This document shows positions 53,350-60,645 of a DNA stretch of 64,000 nt, piece after piece. Each line of letters begins with the position of its first letter. The stretch's first letter is position 1. The stretch comes from QYQL01 sp041675465 (GTDB lineage Bacteria; Verrucomicrobiota; Verrucomicrobiia; Chthoniobacterales; Terrimicrobiaceae). Under the pieces are notes generated by a model. The model worked only from the letters and a program-made list of their open reading frames with translations. It ran no database searches and was not told the origin of the DNA. Made by a program: the position numbers and the translations under genes. The DNA is taken from the NCBI GenBank assembly GCA_041675465.1, contig JBAYTU010000003.1, forward strand, positions 25,758-89,757, written 5' to 3'.

Positions 53350-54183
53350 TCACTCGGCCCCCGGAATCCGGAACTTTTCCATGTCTCCCTGGGAAATCCC
53401 CAGGCCGTAAGCCAGGAGGTTCGCGGATTCGTTCCAGATCCGGGATTTGCTGTCGCCGAGGACGATGGCGATGACATCCCTCCCGTTGTAGGATCCGCTG
53501 GAGATCAGGCAATGGCCGGCTTTTTCGGTATACCCGGTCTTCATGCCGTTGCAGAACGAGTAGTAGCGGAGCACGCGGTTCGTGTTTTTCCACGTGGTCG
53601 TCCTCCCCGTGGTGAAGCGGAAGGTGTAAGAGCGGGTCTTCATGATCTCGCGCAGGACGGGGTCGCGGTAGGCCGCCCTCGCCACGCGGGCCATGTCCCG
53701 CGCGCTCGAATACTGGTCGTCGGCAGGCAGGCCGTTCGGATTCTGAAAATTGGAGGAATACCCGCCCAGGTAACGCATCGTGGAATTCATCCGGTGCGCG
53801 AAATCCGCCACGCTGCCGGCGTTGTCGCGGGCCAGCGCACGGGCGGCATCGTTGCCACTGTGGACCAGCAACCCGTGGAGGAGCTGCGACCTGCTGTATT
53901 GCTGCCCGGGCCGGATGTAGAGTTTGGTGGGCTCGCAGTTGGTATCCGTCTCCTTGATCGCGACCATCTGCGAGAGGTCGCCCGCATTGGCGACGATGTA
54001 GGCGGTGAGGAGTTTCTGCGTGCTGGCGACCGGACGCCTCTCGTCCTCGTTCTTCTTGAGGATCACCCTCCCGCTGTTGGCGTCGAACAGGATCGCGGAC
54101 CGCGCGGTGATGGGCGGCGGCTCCGCAGCCACCAGCGTTCCGGCGGCGAGGGCGAGCAGGGCGGGCAAAAGATTTTTTTTCAC
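53350..54183 (-). CDS. D-alanyl-D-alanine carboxypeptidase (S11 family)
   Basis: 277 residues from a GTG at 54183, opening a signal peptide (KKNLLPALLALAAGTLVAA). The catalytic triad motifs are all present: STQK (S and K) in RPVASTQKLLTAYIV, SGN in LLVHSGNDAARALARD, and KTG in CNGMKTGYTEKAGH. It trims the pentapeptide of peptidoglycan. It is shorter than E. coli PBP5 because the C-terminal membrane-anchor domain is missing, so it may be soluble in the periplasm. It follows the TPR gene by 10 bp. Confidence 0.92.
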   Translation of the reverse strand: MKKNLLPALLALAAGTLVAAEPPPITARSAILFDANSGRVILKKNEDERRPVASTQKLLTAYIVANAGDLSQMVAIKETDTNCEPTKLYIRPGQQYSRSQLLHGLLVHSGNDAARALARDNAGSVADFAHRMNSTMRYLGGYSSNFQNPNGLPADDQYSSARDMARVARAAYRDPVLREIMKTRSYTFRFTTGRTTTWKNTNRVLRYYSFCNGMKTGYTEKAGHCLISSGSYNGRDVIAIVLGDSKSRIWNESANLLAYGLGISQGDMEKFRIPGAE

Positions 54184-54193
54184 GGGCGGGACA

Positions 54194-55018
54194 CTACTGT
54201 TTCGGGGCGTCCGGTTTAAGCACTTTTTCGATGGCGGCATCTTTTTCCGCCCCGAGCTCGATGGCGCGGTAGTAATGGCGGCGGGCCAATTCGGTGGCGG
54301 GCGGCTTCTCTTCGAGGTAAAAAACCGCCAGGTTGTAGTGGGCGTCGGAGTAGGAGGGATCGAGCTCCACGGCCCGCCGGAGCTCGGATTGCGCCCCGTC
54401 GATCCAGCCTTTGCGTCCGATCACCACGCCGAGATAATTCCTCGCCCGCGGGTTGCGGGGATCCTGCAAAACGGCCTGCGACAAGGCGGCCAGTGCCGCA
54501 TCGAACTGCTCTTTGTCCATGTAAATGATCCCGAGCGTGAGCCAGGCGGCGGGATTTTCGAGGCGGATGGAGACGGCCCTCCTGAGCAGAGCCTCGGCTG
54601 TGTCGGCGTTGCCGGAGGTGAATTCCACGACCCCGAGGTTGACCAGGCCGAGCACGTTGTCGGGCACCAGATCGACCACGCGCCGGTAGGCTTTGCGAGC
54701 GGCGGCGTAGTCCTTCCGGAGGAAGGCGCTGTTCCCCTCGGCTGCGGCCTCTTTGGCGATCGTCGGCACGAACCTGGCATCGGAGGCACGGGGTTCCGGC
54801 GATGGCGGCTGGGCGAACCCATGCGACGAGATCGTCAGGGCGGCGGCCAGTCTCGAAAGCCATGATCGGAGGGCTCCTCTCCGCTGCTTTTGCTTTCTCT
54901 CGCGTCCCAAGATTCCCCCGCTTTCTCTTTGAGTTTTGCGACGGCCTTCTTCCGTGCCGGGCCCCTCGCGGTTCCCGCCTTGGCTTTCGCCACGGTTGCT
55001 GTCACTGCTTCCTGTCAT
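54194..55018 (-). CDS. Exported TPR-repeat protein
   Basis: 274 residues. The ATG overlaps the moaE stop by 4 bp. The first 48 residues are charged and disordered, then comes a hydrophobic signal-like run (RLAAALTISSHGFAQ), so the true start may be downstream of 55018. Residues 90-270 are TPR units (FLRKDYAAARKAYRRVVDLV, AAWLTLGIIYMDKEQFDAAL, LRRAVELDPSYSDAHYNLAV). A periplasmic scaffold next to a D-Ala-D-Ala carboxypeptidase gene suggests a wall-related role, inferred only from position. Confidence 0.72.
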   Translation of the reverse strand: MTGSSDSNRGESQGGNREGPGTEEGRRKTQRESGGILGRERKQKQRRGALRSWLSRLAAALTISSHGFAQPPSPEPRASDARFVPTIAKEAAAEGNSAFLRKDYAAARKAYRRVVDLVPDNVLGLVNLGVVEFTSGNADTAEALLRRAVSIRLENPAAWLTLGIIYMDKEQFDAALAALSQAVLQDPRNPRARNYLGVVIGRKGWIDGAQSELRRAVELDPSYSDAHYNLAVFYLEEKPPATELARRHYYRAIELGAEKDAAIEKVLKPDAPKQ

Positions 55019-55449
55019 TGGCTTTTTCCTGGCTTGTTCATGCCCATGCCGGGCGCACGGGTGCCGACATCCCGCCCGCCCGCGCCCCGTTTCCAGATCG
55101 GGACATCATTTTTCAGCCGGTCCATGAATTTTCCGGCCACGGCGAAGGCTTCGGCCCGGTGCTTGGAATGGACATCCACGAGGATGGCCGCCTCGCCGAC
55201 GGGCACGAAGCCAAGCCGGTGATGCACGCGGGCGAGAAGGAAGGGATGTTCCCTCCCCAACTCGTCCAGGATTTCACGGGTCCGTTTTTCAGCCATGGAA
55301 ATGTAGGCCTCGTATTCGAGGCCGGAGATCGCCGCGCCGTTTTCGATGCCACGGACGACCCCGTCAAAGCGCGCCACGGCTCCCGCTCCGGGCACGGGAA
55401 CCGGATCGAGACGCAGGGGCCCGTCGCTCAAAACAATTTCGATCTTCAT
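55015..55449 (-). CDS. moaE: Molybdopterin synthase catalytic subunit MoaE
   Basis: 144 residues. GAVARFDGVVRGIENGAAIS and LEYEAYISMAEKRTREILDE are MoaE signatures; AEAFAVAGKFMDRLKNDVPI and WKRGAG hold the catalytic Lys. It transfers sulfur from the MoaD C-terminus to precursor Z. It is encoded right after moaD with a 4-bp overlap. Confidence 0.92.
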   Translation of the reverse strand: MKIEIVLSDGPLRLDPVPVPGAGAVARFDGVVRGIENGAAISGLEYEAYISMAEKRTREILDELGREHPFLLARVHHRLGFVPVGEAAILVDVHSKHRAEAFAVAGKFMDRLKNDVPIWKRGAGGRDVGTRAPGMGMNKPGKSQ

Positions 55450-55685
55450 CCTCCTGAAACCGGGGGAATAATGGCCGTCTCCGCCTTCGCGTCAAGGCAT
55501 TGGCCGCTTTCGACGTAGCTCATCCCGGAGGCGACCCGGCATTGGTCCGCGATGAGCGACATGGCGGGATGCCTGCGGATCACCTCGGCCCAGAAGTCAT
55601 CGAGAGGGAGAGCCTTTTCAACCGGCCAATCTTCCTCCCGGCATCCAGCCGCATCGGAGGCCTGGGCAAAATAGAGCACTTTCAT
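55446..55685 (-). CDS. moaD: Molybdopterin synthase sulfur carrier MoaD
   Basis: 79 residues, ubiquitin-like. It starts MKVLYFAQASDAAGCREEDW and ends in PPVSGG; the terminal GlyGly is where thiocarboxylate is formed. Composition and size fit MoaD. 24 bp after moaA and overlapping moaE. Confidence 0.88.
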   Translation of the reverse strand: MKVLYFAQASDAAGCREEDWPVEKALPLDDFWAEVIRRHPAMSLIADQCRVASGMSYVESGQCLDAKAETAIIPPVSGG

Positions 55686-55709
55686 GTCAGGTTTTCTCCC
55701 CGGTGTTGC

Positions 55710-56678
55710 TCATCCCCCGATGGCGGTCATCGGGCGGAGCGGCTGGTAGGATTGCAGGAACTCGTGGTCCTCGGGCTTGTTTTCGATGGCGGCACGCAGT
55801 GCGGTGGCGGGTTCTCCGCCGGAGCGCATCATCCCGAGCAAATCGATTTCCCCGTGCCTTCCGAGGCACGGGCGCAATTTGCCGTCGGCGGTCAGGCGCA
55901 GCTTGTTGCAATTCTCACAGAAATGCGGCGTCGTGAGCGCCCCGATGAAGCCGAGCCGGACCCCGGTCGGCCCGAAGGAATAATACCGGGCAGGACCATT
56001 TCCGGGCCGGTAGTCCGGAAGCTCCACCAAACCCCCGGCGGACGCGAGCCGTCGTTTCAGTTCCCCGGCCGACAGAAAATTTTCTTCGTTGAGGACATCG
56101 GTCCGGGAAAGCGGCATCAGCTCGATGAAGCGCAGCGGCGCGCCGATTCCGGCGGCATATCGGATCAGCGGCAGATACTCGGATTCGTTGATGTTGCGGA
56201 GAAGGACGCAGTTGAGCTTGATCACCTCGAACCCCTCGGACTGCGCGGCGGCAATCCCCTCCAACACCGCTTCGATGCGCCCCCCCGTGATGCGGGTGTA
56301 GAGCCCGGGATCCACTGCGTCGAGCGAGACGTTGATCGAGCGGACACCGGCCTGCCGAAGGCCGCGCGCGAGCGGGGCGAGGAATGTGGCGTTCGTGCTG
56401 AGCCCCAGCGTCTGAACACCCGGCACCTCCCAGATTCGCGCGCAAATTTCCACGATGTCCTTCCGCAGCAGCGGCTCCCCTCCGGTGATGCGGAATTTCC
56501 GGAATCCGAGCGCCGCCGCCGCCTCGACGGCACGCGCGATCTCCTCCAAGGTCATGTGGTCGTTTCTCCGGGACCACCCCTTGTATCCCTCGGGCATGCA
56601 GTAGAGGCATTTTTCGTTGCACCGGTCTGTCACCGAGATCCGGAGATAGTCGATGCTGCGATCAAACGGGTCTTTCAT
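55710..56678 (-). CDS. moaA: GTP 3',8-cyclase MoaA
   Basis: 322 residues. SVTDRCNEKCLYCMPEGYKG carries the radical-SAM CxxxCxxC cluster; TGGEPLLRKDIVEICARIWE is the SAM-binding GGEPL region; the second cluster is in TPHFCENCNKLRLTADGKLR with the third Cys in PCLG. The C-terminus PMTAIGG has the conserved GG that stimulates catalysis. It makes 3',8-cH2GTP from GTP. moaC, the next enzyme, is not in the window. It is the first gene of moaA-moaD-moaE. Confidence 0.95.
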   Translation of the reverse strand: MKDPFDRSIDYLRISVTDRCNEKCLYCMPEGYKGWSRRNDHMTLEEIARAVEAAAALGFRKFRITGGEPLLRKDIVEICARIWEVPGVQTLGLSTNATFLAPLARGLRQAGVRSINVSLDAVDPGLYTRITGGRIEAVLEGIAAAQSEGFEVIKLNCVLLRNINESEYLPLIRYAAGIGAPLRFIELMPLSRTDVLNEENFLSAGELKRRLASAGGLVELPDYRPGNGPARYYSFGPTGVRLGFIGALTTPHFCENCNKLRLTADGKLRPCLGRHGEIDLLGMMRSGGEPATALRAAIENKPEDHEFLQSYQPLRPMTAIGG

Positions 56679-56837
56679 ATCGGTGTCGTCCGAAATCCGG
56701 GGAAGCGGGCGGGGTCGGCAGGCGCACCGGGCCCCGCGCGGACGCAGGGATGTCCGGCAAGATCGGGATGAGATGCTGCATGGTCCAATGTGCGTGTAGC
56801 CGAAAAGGTCGTCCGGGGGGAACAAAAAGCAAGCCGG

Positions 56838-58163
56838 TCAGCGATGCCAGAGTTTGCCGGCACGGCGGAGGCGCGCGTAGACGAGGCTCGGGGCCTCCCC
56901 CCCGTGGGTCTCGTGGAGCCGTCGGATGAGTTTCAGGGCGACGAGATTGAGCAGGAACAGCGCCAGAAAATAAAAGCTGTGCCGCCGCCAGTGAAAGGCC
57001 CCGGTCACCGCCTCGTATGTCCCGATGAAATCCAGCGAGACACCCCACACGATAGGTGCCGCGCCCAGGCCCAAGCTGGTGATCACCGTGAACAGGGCGA
57101 AAAAATGGTTGCGCCCCATTTCCGGCATCGTGGCCATGATGATGCGGACGTTGGCGAGGTTGAAGTTCGACCCGGCGACCCCCGCGAAAAAATTCAGGCC
57201 CCCGATCACCCACAACGAGCACGGCAGCACCCCGGCCGCCACCAGAAACCACCCGAGAATCGTGGCACCGAACAGCATGAGCGCACCGGTCATCACGGGT
57301 TTGCTCCCGGCCTCGTCCACCAGCCGCCCCACAAACGGCAGGCTCACCAGCGCCCCGATGAACGAAAGCCCGGACAAGTAGAGGACCAGCGACACGTCAA
57401 ATTTCGGGAACTCCCGCAAATACTCGACCGTGAAGACCCCCATGCTTCCGATCACGGCCATGAACAACACGTTGAACACCAGCAGCTCCCGGAACGGCGG
57501 GAAGGCCAGGATTTTTCCCCATGGCACCGGCTCGGAGGATTTGCGCACGGTTTCCGAGGCGGCGACCTCCGGGATCTTGCGGATGAAATTCAAGCTCAAT
57601 GTCGCTCCGACCGCGCTCATGAAAAAGACGCCGGCATATTCCCAGGCCTGGACCGTCCCGGCCATGACCGCCGCCGAAGCGACCAGAGCGAGAAGAGAAC
57701 CCACGTGCATGAAAATCTGATCCAAGGACAGGAAGCGGCCGCGGATTTCCTCCGGGATCAGGGTCGCCATCCACGGCATCCACGCTGCGGAGGAAATCCC
57801 GCGCAGCAGGTTGAAAACAAACAGCGAGGCGAGGATCACCGCGAGCTTCGAGGTCCCGTCCAAAAAGACCGCCAGCGGGACGGCAGTGATGAGAAAGATG
57901 AAAATCGTGCGCAGGCTCCACCCCATCAACACGAATTGCTTGTATCCGTATCGCCCGAGAAATTGCGCCGCCGGAAGTTGGAAAACCGTCATGAGCGGCG
58001 TGAACGAGGCGATGATCCCCAGCACCGTGGACGAAGCGCCGATGCTTTTTGCATACAGGATGATCGGCGCGCCGAGAATGATCTGGAACGAAAGTGCGTT
58101 GCAGAGGCTGAACCAGTGGGCGTTGAACGAGCCCGGGGGGTATTTTTGAATCGCCGGATTCAC
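56838..58163 (-). CDS. MFS transporter
   Basis: 441 residues with about 12 hydrophobic helices. The start is a GTG at 58163, because the region before it is not membrane-like. Between helices 2 and 3 it has LGRYGYKQFVLMGWSLRTIF, a weak form of the MFS loop motif; EEIRGRFLSLDQIFMHVGSL is typical of MFS loop 4-5. No substrate is predictable. It lies upstream of moaA on the same strand but with a 160-bp gap. Confidence 0.82.
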   Translation of the reverse strand: MNPAIQKYPPGSFNAHWFSLCNALSFQIILGAPIILYAKSIGASSTVLGIIASFTPLMTVFQLPAAQFLGRYGYKQFVLMGWSLRTIFIFLITAVPLAVFLDGTSKLAVILASLFVFNLLRGISSAAWMPWMATLIPEEIRGRFLSLDQIFMHVGSLLALVASAAVMAGTVQAWEYAGVFFMSAVGATLSLNFIRKIPEVAASETVRKSSEPVPWGKILAFPPFRELLVFNVLFMAVIGSMGVFTVEYLREFPKFDVSLVLYLSGLSFIGALVSLPFVGRLVDEAGSKPVMTGALMLFGATILGWFLVAAGVLPCSLWVIGGLNFFAGVAGSNFNLANVRIIMATMPEMGRNHFFALFTVITSLGLGAAPIVWGVSLDFIGTYEAVTGAFHWRRHSFYFLALFLLNLVALKLIRRLHETHGGEAPSLVYARLRRAGKLWHR

Positions 58164-58272
58164 CCCGTGAAAAATGGGAAAGGAGAAAAAGATCTGTCGC
58201 GAAAACAGCTTTTCCCGTGGCGGGACACGGAAACCCGGAAGCGGGGTCCGCTCGGAAACCGTCCCGGGGGCG

Positions 58273-58587
58273 TCACTGGTCCGCTGGCGGCACGGAGGCC
58301 TGAACCAACAGGACGCTGGCAGGACGATAGATATACCGGTCCACCGATCCGACAACCGGCTTTGGCGGCTGAATCAGGCTCTCCGCGATAAACTGGGGAT
58401 TGATCGGGGCGATCAGGCTGTAGCCCCCTTTGCCATCGGGCAGCATCGGGGTGCCCCACATGCTGCGGCACACGACTTCCTTCGCGGGGACCAACTCGCC
58501 GCGCAGGGTGTGATTCATCATCTCGGGTTCCTGAGGGGCGGAAAAGGCACCTATGAAGGCACCTCCGGCGATAAGCAGCCAGTTCAT
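58273..58587 (-). CDS. Small uncharacterised protein with N-terminal hydrophobic segment
   Basis: 104 residues. MNWLLIAGGAFIGAFSAP is a short membrane or signal-like segment. The rest is Pro/Gly-rich and polar (GGYSLIAPINPQFIAESLIQ). A fair Shine-Dalgarno (AGAAGAAA) precedes the ATG at 58587. No family recognised. Confidence 0.55.
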   Translation of the reverse strand: MNWLLIAGGAFIGAFSAPQEPEMMNHTLRGELVPAKEVVCRSMWGTPMLPDGKGGYSLIAPINPQFIAESLIQPPKPVVGSVDRYIYRPASVLLVQASVPPADQ

Positions 58588-58757
58588 ATCCGGTTTCTTC
58601 TAAACAATATTATCCCGCATGAAAAGCGGATTATTCCGATTTTCTCGCGATCCGTTTGCGTTGCGGCACCTGCTGCGGTAGAAAACCGGGAGCGAGGTCT
58701 GCTCCGTCGGCCCGGTCCCGGTTGGAGCAAATCCACTTTCCGACACCGCCTTTCGAA

Positions 58758-60218
58758 ATGTCCTACCCGTCCTTCCGCTCTTTTTGCGAGTCTTTGGAAA
58801 CCTCCGGAGAACTCCGCCGGGTCGCCGACCCTGTCGCGACCGAGCTCCAGATCACGGAGCTCGCCGACCGCGAGATGAAGTCACCGGGCGGCGGAAAAGC
58901 GCTCCTCTTCGAAAAACCGACCATCGGCGGCCGGGAATCCGCCTTCCCGCTCGCGATCAACACGATGGGCTCGCGCCGCCGCATGGCCATGGCGCTCGGG
59001 CTGGAGAAAATCGACGAGCTCGCCGACCAGATGCGGTTCCTCATGAAGGCGAAACCGCCGCGCACGCTGAAGGAGGCGTTCGCGCTTCTCCGCAATGGGA
59101 TCGATGTCCTCCATGCCAGACCGCGTCATGTCCGCTCGGCAGCCTGCCAGGAAGTCGTCCGCGAACCGGGCGGAAATTTTTCCCTCCACGACCTCCCGAT
59201 CCTCCAATGCTGGCCGGACGACGGCGGGCGCTTCATCACGCTGCCGTCCGTGTTCACCAAAGACCCCGACACCGGGGACCGCAACGTCGGCATGTATCGC
59301 ATGCAGGTCTATGACGGATGGACGACGGGCATGCACTGGCAGGTTCACAAAGTCGGCGCCCGGCACGGGAAACGGTATTACGAACGCGGCGAAAAAATGC
59401 CCGTCGCCGTCGCGCTCGGCGGCGACCCTGCGCTCACATTCGCCGCCACCGCCCCCCTGCCCGACGGTCTCGATGAAATCCTCTTCGCCGGGTTCGCCAG
59501 AAAAAAATCCGTCGAGCTGATCAAGGCGGTGACGGTCGATATCGACGTTCCCGCCAACGCGGACTTCGTTCTCGAGGGCTACGTCCAGCCGGGCGAGATG
59601 AGGGCGGAGGGCCCGTTCGGCGACCACACCGGATTCTACACGAACGTGGACGACTATCCGGTCTTTCACGTCACCGCGATCACCCACCGCCGCGATGCGG
59701 TGTATCCGGCCACGATCGTCGGCATCCCCCCGATGGAGGACTTCTACATGGGCGAGGCCAGCGTCCGCGTGTTCCTGCCGGTCTTCAAAATGAACTTTCC
59801 CGAGATCGTGGACATGGCGCTCCCGGCCGAGGGGGTCTTCCACAACCTTGTCTTCGTCTCGATCCGCAAACAATACCCGCTCCAAGCCTATAAAATCATG
59901 CACGGGCTCTGGGGCATGGGCCAGATGATGTTCTCCAAATACATCGTCGTCGTGGACGAGGACTGCGATGTCCACAACACCGGCGAGGTCCTCTTCCGCC
60001 TCTGCGCGAACACCGACCCCCAGCGCGACACCACGTTCGTCAAAAACCCCTCCGACTCGCTCGACCACGCCCCCACCATCGCCAACGTCGGCTCCCACAT
60101 GGGCCTCGACGCCACCCGCAAACTCCCCTCCGAAGGCTACTCCCGCAGCTGGCCGTCGCTGGTGAAAATGTCCCCCGAAATTCGGGCCTGGGCGGACCAA
60201 TTCTCGGCTCCCGTGTAG
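58758..60218 (+). CDS. UbiD-family decarboxylase
   Basis: 486 residues, the usual UbiD length. The conserved regions SFCESLETSGELRRVADPV, LPILQCWPDDGGRFITLPSV, GMYRMQVYDGWTTGMHWQVH and AEGPFGDHTGFYTNVDDYPV fit the prenylated-FMN-dependent decarboxylases; EGPFGDHTG has the catalytic Glu/Asp network. It would decarboxylate an aromatic precursor in ubiquinone or menaquinone synthesis, or another aryl acid. A UbiX-type prenyltransferase is not in the window. The ATG at 58758 opens MSYPSFRSF; upstream the frame is unlike the family. Confidence 0.93.
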   Translation: MSYPSFRSFCESLETSGELRRVADPVATELQITELADREMKSPGGGKALLFEKPTIGGRESAFPLAINTMGSRRRMAMALGLEKIDELADQMRFLMKAKPPRTLKEAFALLRNGIDVLHARPRHVRSAACQEVVREPGGNFSLHDLPILQCWPDDGGRFITLPSVFTKDPDTGDRNVGMYRMQVYDGWTTGMHWQVHKVGARHGKRYYERGEKMPVAVALGGDPALTFAATAPLPDGLDEILFAGFARKKSVELIKAVTVDIDVPANADFVLEGYVQPGEMRAEGPFGDHTGFYTNVDDYPVFHVTAITHRRDAVYPATIVGIPPMEDFYMGEASVRVFLPVFKMNFPEIVDMALPAEGVFHNLVFVSIRKQYPLQAYKIMHGLWGMGQMMFSKYIVVVDEDCDVHNTGEVLFRLCANTDPQRDTTFVKNPSDSLDHAPTIANVGSHMGLDATRKLPSEGYSRSWPSLVKMSPEIRAWADQFSAPV

Positions 60219-60645
60219 CGGCGGCCTGTGACCCGTCGGAAATATAAATGAACCTACGCGTCAACCAATAGCATTGGCGATGCCAACCTATTTTCAAAGT
60301 GTGAAGTTCAGTAAAGCTGCTCGGCTACAAACGGCTCGCTTTTGGCGGCGGACTTTCGCCGCTCCCTGCCTCCCGGCGCTCTCACACGATGGGGTGGTGG
60401 TGGAGCGGCGACCTTCCGCTGCACTGGGATGAGCCAAAGATCGCCTACTTCTCACTGAACATGCCAACGCCATGCCCGCCACGGAGCGCTTGTCCCGGTT
60501 CACCGGCTTCGGATCCCTCTGGCGCGTGTGCTGCGGGACAATCGGCCACGACTTCGGTAGGCATGCGACTTTCTGAACGATGCTGTTCAATACCCCCTGT
60601 CTCGATATGGTTCCAAACGGAGTTTTGTGACTTTTCCGTCACACG
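60219..60645. other. Decayed region before the Rhs gene, with repeat copy A
   Basis: About 430 bases with no credible gene. It holds the 18-bp repeat at 60262-60279 and, just before the Rhs ATG, the inverted repeat TGTGAC-N6-GTCACA (60626-60643). Two minus-strand ORFs here have no protein-like composition and look fortuitous. Confidence 0.5.
60262..60279. repeat. 18-bp repeat CAACCAATAGCATTGGCG, copy A
   Basis: Identical to the sequence at 63676-63693, in direct orientation, about 3.4 kb away. Both copies are preceded by ATGAAC and contain the small palindrome CCAAT-AGC-ATTGG. They bracket the Rhs gene and its downstream lipoprotein gene. Confidence 0.8.

Noticed and set aside
56679..56837. 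Possible molybdenum-cofactor riboswitch upstream of moaA
   Set aside because: The stretch is GC-rich, but I could not lay out the conserved Moco-riboswitch stems; an Infernal search would be needed.
60294..60590. Basic 98-residue minus-strand ORF upstream of the Rhs gene
   Set aside because: Arg/Ser/Ala-rich composition without structure-like periodicity, no Shine-Dalgarno, and no family; probably an accidental frame in decayed DNA.
60626..60643. CRP binding site TGTGA...TCACA
   Set aside because: The half-sites are 8 bases apart instead of 6, so it does not fit CRP; kept only as an inverted repeat.
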